A stretch of DNA of 22,567 nt from Nemertoderma westbladi. Its lineage: Eukaryota; Xenacoelomorpha; Nemertodermatida; Nemertodermatidae. The stretch is taken from contig JAUCBJ010002520.1 in NCBI GenBank assembly GCA_032718475.1, positions 1 through 22,567 of the forward strand, written 5' to 3'. The notes beneath the pieces were generated by a model that saw only the letters and a program-made list of their open reading frames with translations, searched no databases and was not told the origin of the DNA. The translations under genes and the position numbers were made by a program. Below are positions 1-9,045 of this stretch, in pieces. Positions within the stretch are counted from its first letter, which is position 1, and each line of letters opens with the position of its first letter.

Positions 1-2
1 GA

Positions 3-1646
3 GTCACTTCATGGATTCAACGATTTATTAATAACTGTCGAAAGAAGACAAACATAAAAGACAAGTTCCTTCTACCTTCCGAGTTAGAAAAATCCAAACT
101 AATGTGGGAACTTCATATCCAAAAACAATATTATGGTAAAATTATTATAGATATAAAACACAAGAAGAAGAACAATTTACAGTGTCAGCTCGGATTACAA
201 ATACATGAAAATGGACTTATTCATTGCCATGGACGTTATGATTATGTGGACTTAATGGAAAGTGCTAAATTTCCAAAATTATTACCAAAAGCATCCAAAT
301 ACACAGAATTAACAGTCCTAAAGTTCCATGTTGATGTTTTACATTCAGGAATATCTCATACGCTATCTCAAATACGCCAAGAATACTGGATACCACATGG
401 TCGAACAGTAGTACGATCTATAATCAGAAATTGCAAAATATGCAAAAGGAAGGATGGAGGACCTTACAAATCCCCCCCGATGCCATCATGGCCATCTATA
501 CGTGTTTCAAGATCTAGTGCCTTTACCAATGTTGGTCTTGATTATCTTGGTCCGTTGTATATCAAGGATAACAATAATACAACTGTGAAGGTCTGGGGAT
601 GTTTATTCACATGTTTGACAGTTAGAGCTGTCCATTTGGAAGTTGTACTTGATATGACTACTGATGAATTCATATTATGTTTGAGGAGATTCTTTGCTCG
701 CTATAGCAAACCTAAACTGATAATTGCAGATAATGCTCCACATTTTAAACTAGCCAAAACTGTTATTGAAAAAATGTGGGAGAAGACAATCACAAACAAA
801 GATGTCCAAAGTTATGTTTCAACTGGTAATACTAAATTTAAATTTATTACAGCTTATGCCCCATGGATGGGAGGTGTATATGAAAGATTAGTTGGATTAG
901 TGAAACGTGTAATGAAGAAAGTTATTGGTAAAGTTTGTTTATCACTAGTTCAATTGCAAACTTTATTTGCTGAAGTGATGGCTGTAATAAATTCCCGACC
1001 ATTGGTGTATGTATCATCCGCAATCGACGACGGATTGACATTAACTCCTGCGCACTTTCTCTCTATCAACACAACAATTGGCACACCTACATCAGAAGAT
1101 GATGACAATGCTAAGGATTTAGATTATTATTTGATGAAACCAGAAAACTCTGCAAATAAGCTCATAAAACAATGGAAAGAAGGGAATAATCTTCTAGATA
1201 GCTTCTGGAATGTATTCTATAAAGAATATTTGATGTCTCTTCGTGAACGATATCAATCTGATCTGCCCCAACCACGTGTAAAAGATTCTCACATCCCAAA
1301 GGTGGGAGATGTTGTTATCATTAAAGACAAAGAGAAAATTGTAAAACCTCCAAGAGGTTCATGGAAACTCGGTCGTATTCATAAATTATTACCTAGTTCT
1401 GATGGTCAAGTTCGTTCCGTAAAAGTAAAGCTTCCATCAAAGAAAATAATAGAAAGACATATAACTCTTTTATTCCCAATAGAATGTGACACACATACAG
1501 ATAGCTCAATAGATAAACAATTAGACAGACCGAAACTAGCTATCAAGTCGAAACTGAAAGTAAATGAAGTCACATCCAGACCAAAACGAAAGGCAGCAAT
1601 TAATGCGGAGAAGAATATTAAGAACTGTTATGAAGAAATTGAATAA
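3..1646 (+). CDS. pol: BEL/Pao retrotransposon pol polyprotein, C-terminal part (integrase), 5' partial
   Basis: Retroelement integrase, which inserts the cDNA copy into host chromatin. The frame is open from base 3, upstream of the first ATG at 102, so this is the tail of a longer pol and not a gene starting at 102. Numbering from that ATG, a zinc-binding HHCC set is visible (H76, H81, C111, C114). The DDE core follows: D147 in NVGLDYLGP, D210 in IIADNAPHF and E261 in GGVYERLVG. Next come the family marks NSRPL (297-301) and LTPAHFL (314-320), then the C-terminal domain typical of BEL/Pao pol with PRGSWKLGRI near 417-426. The order HHCC, DDE and that C-terminal domain, with a ~50-residue D-to-E spacing, is the BEL/Pao pattern. 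No internal stop is seen. Protease, RT and RNase H would lie left of the window. An AATAAA overlaps the stop (1642-1647). Confidence 0.9.
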   Translation, partial: VTSWIQRFINNCRKKTNIKDKFLLPSELEKSKLMWELHIQKQYYGKIIIDIKHKKKNNLQCQLGLQIHENGLIHCHGRYDYVDLMESAKFPKLLPKASKYTELTVLKFHVDVLHSGISHTLSQIRQEYWIPHGRTVVRSIIRNCKICKRKDGGPYKSPPMPSWPSIRVSRSSAFTNVGLDYLGPLYIKDNNNTTVKVWGCLFTCLTVRAVHLEVVLDMTTDEFILCLRRFFARYSKPKLIIADNAPHFKLAKTVIEKMWEKTITNKDVQSYVSTGNTKFKFITAYAPWMGGVYERLVGLVKRVMKKVIGKVCLSLVQLQTLFAEVMAVINSRPLVYVSSAIDDGLTLTPAHFLSINTTIGTPTSEDDDNAKDLDYYLMKPENSANKLIKQWKEGNNLLDSFWNVFYKEYLMSLRERYQSDLPQPRVKDSHIPKVGDVVIIKDKEKIVKPPRGSWKLGRIHKLLPSSDGQVRSVKVKLPSKKIIERHITLLFPIECDTHTDSSIDKQLDRPKLAIKSKLKVNEVTSRPKRKAAINAEKNIKNCYEEIE

Positions 1647-1671
1647 ATTTTTTATTTATTTTTTAGTAATT

Positions 1672-1764
1672 TTTTGGTGTTGGGAATGTCACGAATACAA
1701 TAATTGGTAAAAAAGTATATAAATTGTATTTATTTTTGGTGTCGGGAGTGTCGCGAATGCAATG
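1672..1764 (+). repeat. Imperfect direct repeat just after BEL pol; possible start of the 3' LTR
   Basis: Two ~31-bp copies lie 62 bp apart (1672-1702 and 1734-1764). Each contains TTTTGGTGT followed by a GGGA-GTGTC-CGAAT-CAAT core. A TGT at 1679 or 1740 could be the 5' edge of the 3' LTR, because it sits directly downstream of pol. No purine-rich tract precedes it, and the LTR's other end cannot be seen in the window, so the LTR call is an inference. Confidence 0.4.
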
Positions 1765-1900
1765 ACAAGGATCTAAGTTCGTTTTACCCCTTACAGCAGC
1801 CTATACTAACTGACTAACTAATATACTACTGTACCGGTACCGGGATCTAAGTACGAGTACAATACAGTGTGCCAGTACACGGTGCAGGATTGATGATATT

Positions 1901-1914
1901 GATAAATATATATA
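1901..1914. repeat. Left copy of 14-bp target-site duplication of the PLE array
   Basis: GATAAATATATATA lies immediately before the inverted PLE fragment. The identical 14-mer follows the last PLE unit at 12470-12483. The last three bases (ATA) also match the inverted PLE sequence, so the exact edge has a 3-bp ambiguity. The sequence is AT-rich and simple, but its position exactly at both array edges makes a chance match unlikely. Confidence 0.75.
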
Positions 1915-2021
1915 GATTTAAGTGGTCTGACATCCATGTTAAACTTTAAATTCGTAAGTATTTAAACGGAACAATGGATGGGAAACAAAAATAGAAAAAA
2001 CAGATTGTCAGATTGTTTTTT
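1912..2021 (-). repeat. Inverted copy of the PLE 5' end (ORF start plus leader)
   Basis: This stretch is the reverse complement of 5533-5634, covering codons 1-8 of the ORF, the ATG, the leader and half of the region after the hammerhead-like motif. It carries one change: CAGATTGT is written twice (2001-2016), an 8-bp duplication. The inner edge (2021) corresponds to base 5533, the foot of the AAAAAAC/GTTTTTT hairpin in the unit. It therefore opposes the reading direction of the three units and replaces the normal leader of unit 1. Confidence 0.85.
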
Positions 2022-2171
2022 AACCCTACTTTTGGTACTTTTTTTGAGACGTTTTTTGAAAATTAATTTCATTAAATATGAATTGTAACATCTCTATTTT
2101 TGATTTACACCGGTTTTTTGGTGTTAGCAATTGGATGGAATTCATATAAATTGATTTAGAAGCTGATTTGA
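2022..2171. other. Orphan spacer between inverted PLE fragment and unit 1
   Basis: About 150 bp of T-rich sequence that I could not match by eye to any other part of the PLE unit or the window. It ends with an in-frame TGA (2169-2171) directly before the first codon of unit 1. It could be filler from the insertion event, a leader variant of the element, or an older host fragment. Confidence 0.5.
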
Positions 2172-4682
2172 TTGGATGTCAGACCACTTAAATCTATTTG
2201 GAGATCGCGGTACGGATCACAACCGCTAAAACTGTTTAATTTGCTATCCAACCAGAACAAACAGCTCGCGCACTGTCTAAATTCTCGAAAATTCTTACTG
2301 AACTGCAAACATGAATCGATAACTCCGAAATCTTTCGCTCCTCACCCCCCGTCCAAAACAAAAGGTATGAAGGAACTATGCGCTAAGTTTGCTCGCGATA
2401 GGGTTAAACTTGAACTTAACGGACTATTTGCGAAGGAGAAATCACTTACTCGTCGTATTAGTCAAACCCAGGAAAACCTCGGTCGTATTCTGAATCACTC
2501 GGACAACGAGACAGCGTTAATTCTCTCTAAATCGGCGTTTAATGTGGAATATGAGAAAGTACGAAAGAAACAAATACACAAGCTAGATGTTTTACGCGAT
2601 TGCTCAATGAAGAAGTTTAAACTATGGCCATTTTCAGACTTCCGGGATTCTCTGATTGTCAACTTGACTACAATTGAGTTCTGTGATGTGGAGAAGGATC
2701 TACTCGCCCTAGGCCCGAAGTTTGTTACAACCTCAAAAAAGTTGCCCGTAGGTGATATAGTTTGTGGCATCCAACATGCCTTTAACTGTGCGCCTCAAGA
2801 GTTAAAGGATAAACAGAGTGCAACCATTAACTCTGTAGTTAATGTGTTGAAACGTAAACGGAATTCTTCTAGCAATAATTTACCCCCTTTTTACCGCCAA
2901 GCTTTACTCGGCCTTAAAGAAAAGTTAACTCTAAATGATGCTATTTTGATCCGAGCTGACAAAGGATCAAAAACTGTAGTGCTGTTTAAGACTGAATATC
3001 ATAATAAAATGCTAGAACATTTTAATGACACTACCGTATATAAACAAATGAGAAAAAATTTTAATCCTTCTAGAACGATACATTCTCAATTAAGTGTTGT
3101 TTTATCAGACCTTTTGGATAAGGATATTATCACAAAGGCTACTTTACATTATTTACGGCCGTCGATTGACCGCTGTCGATTAGCAAAACCGTACGGTCTG
3201 TGTAAAGTACATAAACCTAAAAATCCATTACGCGTTATTGTTCCAATGCCATCTACTATGATATACAATTGTAGTAAGACTGTGTCTAAAATTTTACAAC
3301 CGGCGGTAGACGACATACCTAAACGTATTTCACATGTGCCTACTTTTGTTAACACTTTTAAGCTCAATTGTGAAGGTCAAGAGTATTACCTTGCATCATT
3401 AGATGTTGTATCTCTTTACAATAATGTCAATATACAGCAATTACTAGACATATTACCAAATATTCTAGAACGTACTGAACACCGTTGGCGTCTTTTAGTA
3501 CCCAGTCTTCGTAATGTACCTATCAATTCAATAATGAAACTTATTAAAATTACTTTAACTAGTACGTATTTCAAATATAATACTAATATATACTCCCAAA
3601 TATTCGGTTTACCGATGGGACAACCATGCGCCGTAAATTGTGCTGAGATTTCTATGGATTTTAATGAAAGTTTAGTATTGGATAATTTTATTTTCTCCGA
3701 TTTATTACTATCATACGACCGATATATGGACGACATTTTGACAGCTATTGCATTTAGCGTATTCGATACAGGTTTGGTTTTACAGGAATTACTTAAGGAC
3801 TTTAATTCTGTTGATCCGACTGGTAGACTTCAATTTACTGTTGAACATGAAGAGAAAGGTGAAATAAACTTTCTTGATATTGCCATTAAACACGATGACA
3901 TTAGTACTAACCTGTCTGTATATAGGAAACCAACAAACAGTAATCGTTATGTACACCCTCAATCCGACATCCCTACTACATTATTACGTCAAGTTATTTT
4001 TGGTATGAAGTGCCGCGCACTCCGTTATTGTACCACTGAGGCGCTTCTAAATTCGGAAATCAGTTTTCTCAAGAATATTTTCCTTAATAACGGGTACCCC
4101 GAGTCTCTAATAAACTCTGTCTTATTTACATATAATCCTACTGTAAGGAATAAATCAACGTCTGAAACTACCTGTGTCATCCCTTATATTGAAGCTGTAT
4201 CGCCTCAAATTAAAAGTATACTATATAAAACAGGTTTCAATGTTGTTTTTTCATACAACCATAAGTTAGGTCAGTATCTATTTGACAAATATTACGGACC
4301 TGACGAAACTACTGTTGCTAACATTTTTCATATGCAATCACTGATCTATAATATTTCTTGTTCCGGCTGCCCGTGTGATAGTTACATAGGTAAAACTGTA
4401 CGCTATTTGTCTAGCAGATACAGAGAGCATGTCACAGCAGTGGAAAAGTCTATTTTAGATCATACTGGTCTAGAGGAACACGTATTAAATAATAATATAT
4501 CACATACTTTCGATGAGAGTAGTGTATCTGTGATCAAGTTGGTGCGTAATGTTAAGTTGGTACCAACATACGAGTCTATATATATACGTGCGAACAAAGA
4601 CCACTTACTAAACTCAAACAAAGATTTAGAATACTCTAGGTATGTTTCGCCTGAATGGGACCCCATATTACCTTTCTTATAA
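2172..4682 (+). CDS. Penelope-like RT/GIY-YIG endonuclease, unit 1 (start codon lost)
   Basis: Same 836-codon frame as units 2 and 3, but the first codon is TTG at 2172-2174, preceded in frame by TGA. The ATG was lost at the junction with the spacer. The next in-frame ATG is codon 66. All enzyme motifs are intact: RADKG (261-265), KVHKP (345-349), RT catalytic Asp in SLDVVSLY (D411), GLPMGQP (479-485), YMDD (518-521), INFLDI (565-570), and the GIY-YIG domain with IYN (725-727), YIGKT (738-742), R749, E801 and N814. The protein is identical to that of unit 2. Translation from codon 66 would keep the RT and endonuclease but lose the N-terminal basic region. Unless splicing or an upstream start supplies an initiator, this copy is probably not a normal source of full protein. 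Confidence 0.85.
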   Translation: MDVRPLKSIWRSRYGSQPLKLFNLLSNQNKQLAHCLNSRKFLLNCKHESITPKSFAPHPPSKTKGMKELCAKFARDRVKLELNGLFAKEKSLTRRISQTQENLGRILNHSDNETALILSKSAFNVEYEKVRKKQIHKLDVLRDCSMKKFKLWPFSDFRDSLIVNLTTIEFCDVEKDLLALGPKFVTTSKKLPVGDIVCGIQHAFNCAPQELKDKQSATINSVVNVLKRKRNSSSNNLPPFYRQALLGLKEKLTLNDAILIRADKGSKTVVLFKTEYHNKMLEHFNDTTVYKQMRKNFNPSRTIHSQLSVVLSDLLDKDIITKATLHYLRPSIDRCRLAKPYGLCKVHKPKNPLRVIVPMPSTMIYNCSKTVSKILQPAVDDIPKRISHVPTFVNTFKLNCEGQEYYLASLDVVSLYNNVNIQQLLDILPNILERTEHRWRLLVPSLRNVPINSIMKLIKITLTSTYFKYNTNIYSQIFGLPMGQPCAVNCAEISMDFNESLVLDNFIFSDLLLSYDRYMDDILTAIAFSVFDTGLVLQELLKDFNSVDPTGRLQFTVEHEEKGEINFLDIAIKHDDISTNLSVYRKPTNSNRYVHPQSDIPTTLLRQVIFGMKCRALRYCTTEALLNSEISFLKNIFLNNGYPESLINSVLFTYNPTVRNKSTSETTCVIPYIEAVSPQIKSILYKTGFNVVFSYNHKLGQYLFDKYYGPDETTVANIFHMQSLIYNISCSGCPCDSYIGKTVRYLSSRYREHVTAVEKSILDHTGLEEHVLNNNISHTFDESSVSVIKLVRNVKLVPTYESIYIRANKDHLLNSNKDLEYSRYVSPEWDPILPFL

Positions 4683-4763
4683 TCCTACTGTATTCCTGGT
4701 TAAACCCTATAATAATAATAATTAATAAATAAATACGTTTAATTAGAAAATTGTATTGATGCA

Positions 4764-5400
4764 TTTTGCAATTGTAATATACTGTATATTATGTTAGACT
4801 AACAAAACACTAACAAGACGTTTTTCATTCAACTTAATTGAACTTCCGTACGTACGTGGTTAATATTTATTATTTTTCGGATTTGCACCTAAAAACCATT
4901 AATAAATCGTTTTAACTACTTTAATATTTTCCTTTTGGTGCATTTTTGTAATTTTAATGGGACTAACTACAGTACTTACATAATCAATTTTGCAATTGTT
5001 AGACTAACAAGACGTTTTTCATTCAATTTAATTGAACTTCCGTACGTACGTGGTTAATATTTATTATTTTTCGGATTTGCACCTAAAACCATTAATAAAT
5101 CGTTTTAACTACTTTAATATTTTCATTTTGGTGCATTTTTGTAATTTTAATGGGACTAACTACAGTACTTACATAATCAATTTTGCAATTGTAATTGTAT
5201 AATAGGTTTGACTAAGTAACGTTTTCATTCAACTTAATAGAACATTCCGTACGTATGTGGTTAATTTTAATTATTTTTCTGATTTGCACCTACAGTAAAA
5301 CCTTTAATATATACCGTCTTAATTACTTTAATCTTTCCTTTTTGTGCATTTTTGTAAATTTAGTTAGAATAACTACAGTACTTACTTAATTACGAATTAT
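4764..5400 (+). repeat. Three diverged ~190-225 bp tandem repeats in unit 1 3' region
   Basis: Copies begin with TTTTGCAATTG at 4764, 4988 and 5181. Each contains, in order, a GTTTTTCATTCAA-type block, a CGTACGTACGTGG block (CGTACGTATGTGG in the third), GGATTTGCACCTA or its variant, GGTGCATTTTTGTAA or its variant, and AACTACAGTACTTAC. The first two are very close, apart from a short AACACTAAC insertion in the first. The third is clearly older. The set is repeated in the other two units. Confidence 0.85.
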
Positions 5401-5494
5401 CTCCTTCTTTTCAATGTGTTAATTTCTCAGTGTGTTTATTTTGCTGTTGGCGGGATTTTTAAATATTTGCAGTACTGTTTAAGTAAATTAAAGC

Positions 5495-5525
5495 CTGACG
5501 ACGGTCTACCGTAAGGTGTCCGAAA
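5495..5525 (+). ncRNA. Hammerhead-ribozyme-like motif, unit 1/2 junction
   Basis: CTGACGA (5495-5501) matches the hammerhead CUGANGA core and GAAA (5522-5525) the second core. Between them an arm can fold: ACC/GGU closing a GUAA tetraloop (5508-5517), C5506-G5518, and GG (5503-5504) with CC (5520-5521). C5502 is left over and one U-U mismatch remains. Hammerheads are established in PLE pseudo-LTRs. Flanking stems are imperfect: downstream ATAG (5527-5530) can pair with CTAT (5552-5555) around the AAAAAAC/GTTTTTT hairpin, and AAGC (5491-5494) can pair weakly with GTTT (5560-5563). One extra U sits at the expected cleavage position. It may be active, decayed or a look-alike. Confidence 0.5.
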
Positions 5526-5608
5526 TATAGCCAAAAAACAATCTGTTTTTTCTATTTTTGTTTCCCATCCATTGTTCCGTTTAAATACTTACGAATTTAA
5601 AGTTTAAC

Positions 5609-8119
5609 ATGGATGTCAGACCACTTAAATCTATTTGGAGATCGCGGTACGGATCACAACCGCTAAAACTGTTTAATTTGCTATCCAACCAGAACAAACA
5701 GCTCGCGCACTGTCTAAATTCTCGAAAATTCTTACTGAACTGCAAACATGAATCGATAACTCCGAAATCTTTCGCTCCTCACCCCCCGTCCAAAACAAAA
5801 GGTATGAAGGAACTATGCGCTAAGTTTGCTCGCGATAGGGTTAAACTTGAACTTAACGGACTATTTGCGAAGGAGAAATCACTTACTCGTCGTATTAGTC
5901 AAACCCAGGAAAACCTCGGTCGTATTCTGAATCACTCGGACAACGAGACAGCGTTAATTCTCTCTAAATCGGCGTTTAATGTGGAATATGAGAAAGTACG
6001 AAAGAAACAAATACACAAGCTAGATGTTTTACGCGATTGCTCAATGAAGAAGTTTAAACTATGGCCATTTTCAGACTTCCGGGATTCTCTGATTGTCAAC
6101 TTGACTACAATTGAGTTCTGTGATGTGGAGAAGGATCTACTCGCCCTAGGCCCGAAGTTTGTTACAACCTCAAAAAAGTTGCCCGTAGGTGATATAGTTT
6201 GTGGCATCCAACATGCCTTTAACTGTGCGCCTCAAGAGTTAAAGGATAAACAGAGTGCAACCATTAACTCTGTAGTTAATGTGTTGAAACGTAAACGGAA
6301 TTCTTCTAGCAATAATTTACCCCCTTTTTACCGCCAAGCTTTACTCGGCCTTAAAGAAAAGTTAACTCTAAATGATGCTATTTTGATCCGAGCTGACAAA
6401 GGATCAAAAACTGTAGTGCTGTTTAAGACTGAATATCATAATAAAATGCTAGAACATTTTAATGACACTACCGTATATAAACAAATGAGAAAAAATTTTA
6501 ATCCTTCTAGAACGATACATTCTCAATTAAGTGTTGTTTTATCAGACCTTTTGGATAAGGATATTATCACAAAGGCTACTTTACATTATTTACGGCCGTC
6601 GATTGACCGCTGTCGATTAGCAAAACCGTACGGTCTGTGTAAAGTACATAAACCTAAAAATCCATTACGCGTTATTGTTCCAATGCCATCTACTATGATA
6701 TACAATTGTAGTAAGACTGTGTCTAAAATTTTACAACCGGCGGTAGACGACATACCTAAACGTATTTCACATGTGCCTACTTTTGTTAACACTTTTAAGC
6801 TCAATTGTGAAGGTCAAGAGTATTACCTTGCATCATTAGATGTTGTATCTCTTTACAATAATGTCAATATACAGCAATTACTAGACATATTACCAAATAT
6901 TCTAGAACGTACTGAACACCGTTGGCGTCTTTTAGTACCCAGTCTTCGTAATGTACCTATCAATTCAATAATGAAACTTATTAAAATTACTTTAACTAGT
7001 ACGTATTTCAAATATAATACTAATATATACTCCCAAATATTCGGTTTACCGATGGGACAACCATGCGCCGTAAATTGTGCTGAGATTTCTATGGATTTTA
7101 ATGAAAGTTTAGTATTGGATAATTTTATTTTCTCCGATTTATTACTATCATACGACCGATATATGGACGACATTTTGACAGCTATTGCATTTAGCGTATT
7201 CGATACAGGTTTGGTTTTACAGGAATTACTTAAGGACTTTAATTCTGTTGATCCGACTGGTAGACTTCAATTTACTGTTGAACATGAAGAGAAAGGTGAA
7301 ATAAACTTTCTTGATATTGCCATTAAACACGATGACATTAGTACTAACCTGTCTGTATATAGGAAACCAACAAACAGTAATCGTTATGTACACCCTCAAT
7401 CCGACATCCCTACTACATTATTACGTCAAGTTATTTTTGGTATGAAGTGCCGCGCACTCCGTTATTGTACCACTGAGGCGCTTCTAAATTCGGAAATCAG
7501 TTTTCTCAAGAATATTTTCCTTAATAACGGGTACCCCGAGTCTCTAATAAACTCTGTCTTATTTACATATAATCCTACTGTAAGGAATAAATCAACGTCT
7601 GAAACTACCTGTGTCATCCCTTATATTGAAGCTGTATCGCCTCAAATTAAAAGTATACTATATAAAACAGGTTTCAATGTTGTTTTTTCATACAACCATA
7701 AGTTAGGTCAGTATCTATTTGACAAATATTACGGACCTGACGAAACTACTGTTGCTAACATTTTTCATATGCAATCACTGATCTATAATATTTCTTGTTC
7801 CGGCTGCCCGTGTGATAGTTACATAGGTAAAACTGTACGCTATTTGTCTAGCAGATACAGAGAGCATGTCACAGCAGTGGAAAAGTCTATTTTAGATCAT
7901 ACTGGTCTAGAGGAACACGTATTAAATAATAATATATCACATACTTTCGATGAGAGTAGTGTATCTGTGATCAAGTTGGTGCGTAATGTTAAGTTGGTAC
8001 CAACATACGAGTCTATATATATACGTGCGAACAAAGACCACTTACTAAACTCAAACAAAGATTTAGAATACTCTAGGTATGTTTCGCCTGAATGGGACCC
8101 CATATTACCTTTCTTATAA
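5609..8119 (+). CDS. Penelope-like RT/GIY-YIG endonuclease, unit 2 (intact)
   Basis: An 836-residue protein that in this family primes reverse transcription of its RNA at a nicked target. The start ATG sits in AACATGG. The N-terminal ~250 residues are basic and have no motif I recognise. RT motifs: RADKGSKTVVL (261-271), YGLCKVHKP (341-349), SLDVVSLYNNV (D411), GLPMGQP (479-485), DRYMDDIL (516-523; D520 and D521 are catalytic), INFLDI (565-570), YRKPTNSNRY (584-593). The endonuclease has C730, C733 and C735, a likely metal-binding cluster, just before YIGKT (738-742), then R744, R749, EH (752-753), E801 and N814. Cysteines next to YIG are typical of endonuclease-plus PLEs. No frameshift is present. 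Its leader is the complete 3' region of unit 1, so this is the best candidate for an active copy. The short antisense frames within it are shadows. Confidence 0.95.
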   Translation: MDVRPLKSIWRSRYGSQPLKLFNLLSNQNKQLAHCLNSRKFLLNCKHESITPKSFAPHPPSKTKGMKELCAKFARDRVKLELNGLFAKEKSLTRRISQTQENLGRILNHSDNETALILSKSAFNVEYEKVRKKQIHKLDVLRDCSMKKFKLWPFSDFRDSLIVNLTTIEFCDVEKDLLALGPKFVTTSKKLPVGDIVCGIQHAFNCAPQELKDKQSATINSVVNVLKRKRNSSSNNLPPFYRQALLGLKEKLTLNDAILIRADKGSKTVVLFKTEYHNKMLEHFNDTTVYKQMRKNFNPSRTIHSQLSVVLSDLLDKDIITKATLHYLRPSIDRCRLAKPYGLCKVHKPKNPLRVIVPMPSTMIYNCSKTVSKILQPAVDDIPKRISHVPTFVNTFKLNCEGQEYYLASLDVVSLYNNVNIQQLLDILPNILERTEHRWRLLVPSLRNVPINSIMKLIKITLTSTYFKYNTNIYSQIFGLPMGQPCAVNCAEISMDFNESLVLDNFIFSDLLLSYDRYMDDILTAIAFSVFDTGLVLQELLKDFNSVDPTGRLQFTVEHEEKGEINFLDIAIKHDDISTNLSVYRKPTNSNRYVHPQSDIPTTLLRQVIFGMKCRALRYCTTEALLNSEISFLKNIFLNNGYPESLINSVLFTYNPTVRNKSTSETTCVIPYIEAVSPQIKSILYKTGFNVVFSYNHKLGQYLFDKYYGPDETTVANIFHMQSLIYNISCSGCPCDSYIGKTVRYLSSRYREHVTAVEKSILDHTGLEEHVLNNNISHTFDESSVSVIKLVRNVKLVPTYESIYIRANKDHLLNSNKDLEYSRYVSPEWDPILPFL

Positions 8120-8200
8120 TCCTACTGTATTCCTGGTTAAACCCTATAATAATAATAATTAATAAATAAATACGTTTAATTAGAAAATTGTATTGATGCA

Positions 8201-8837
8201 TTTTGCAATTGTAATATACTGTATATTATGTTAGACTAACAAAACACTAACAAGACGTTTTTCATTCAACTTAATTGAACTTCCGTACGTACGTGGTTAA
8301 TATTTATTATTTTTCGGATTTGCACCTAAAAACCATTAATAAATCGTTTTAACTACTTTAATATTTTCCTTTTGGTGCATTTTTGTAATTTTAATGGGAC
8401 TAACTACAGTACTTACATAATCAATTTTGCAATTGTTAGACTAACAAGACGTTTTTCATTCAATTTAATTGAACTTCCGTACGTACGTGGTTAATATTTA
8501 TTATTTTTCGGATTTGCACCTAAAACCATTAATAAATCGTTTTAACTACTTTAATATTTTCATTTTGGTGCATTTTTGTAATTTTAATGGGACTAACTAC
8601 AGTACTTACATAATCAATTTTGCAATTGTAATTGTATAATAGGTTTGACTAAGTAACGTTTTCATTCAACTTAATAGAACATTCCGTACGTATGTGGTTA
8701 ATTTTAATTATTTTTCTGATTTGCACCTACAGTAAAACCTTTAATATATACCGTCTTAATTACTTTAATCTTTCCTTTTTGTGCATTTTTGTAAATTTAG
8801 TTAGAATAACTACAGTACTTACTTAATTACGAATTAT
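8201..8837 (+). repeat. Three diverged tandem repeats in unit 2 3' region
   Basis: Second occurrence of the triple repeat, with copies starting at 8201, 8425 and 8618. The spacing and the divergence between copies are the same as in unit 1, so the triplication happened before the 3,437-bp units were multiplied. Confidence 0.85.
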
Positions 8838-8931
8838 CTCCTTCTTTTCAATGTGTTAATTTCTCAGTGTGTTTATTTTGCTGTTGGCGGGATTTTTAAA
8901 TATTTGCAGTACTGTTTAAGTAAATTAAAGC

Positions 8932-8962
8932 CTGACGACGGTCTACCGTAAGGTGTCCGAAA
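8932..8962 (+). ncRNA. Hammerhead-ribozyme-like motif, unit 2/3 junction
   Basis: CTGACGA at 8932-8938 and GAAA at 8959-8962, with the same foldable arm as the first copy and no visible change. Same reservations about the flanking stems. Confidence 0.5.
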
Positions 8963-9045
8963 TATAGCCAAAAAACAATCTGTTTTTTCTATTTTTGTTT
9001 CCCATCCATTGTTCCGTTTAAATACTTACGAATTTAAAGTTTAAC

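Larger units (their letters stand above)
4683..5608 (+). promoter_or_regulatory. Unit 1 3' UTR / unit 2 leader (pseudo-LTR-like)
   Basis: A 926-bp non-coding, AT-rich stretch between the stop of unit 1 and the ATG of unit 2. In order it holds AATAAA (4724-4729), three diverged repeats (4764-about 5400), a T-rich stretch, a hammerhead-like motif (5495-5525), a perfect 7-bp A/T hairpin (5533-5539 with 5545-5551) and a short leader ending AACATGG, a good start context. In PLEs the region shared by the 3' end of one copy and the 5' end of the next serves as pseudo-LTR and promoter. Promoter activity here is inferred from that and not from a recognised core promoter. Confidence 0.55.
8120..9045 (+). 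promoter_or_regulatory. Unit 2 3' UTR / unit 3 leader (pseudo-LTR-like)
   Basis: Same 926-bp non-coding block as between units 1 and 2, with AATAAA at 8161-8166, the three internal repeats, the hammerhead-like motif, the A/T hairpin and the AACATGG start of unit 3. By eye I see no base difference from the first block. Confidence 0.55.

Noticed and set aside
2022-2174. Spacer considered as a spliced 5' exon/intron of unit 1
   Set aside because: There is no AG directly before the shared sequence and no clear donor upstream. An intron cannot be excluded without RNA data but is not supported.
2495-4666. Antisense open frames inside the PLE ORF (91, 72, 106 and 68 codons), repeated in all units
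   Set aside because: They lie wholly within a well-supported coding frame on the other strand, have no recognisable motif, and recur only because the unit recurs.
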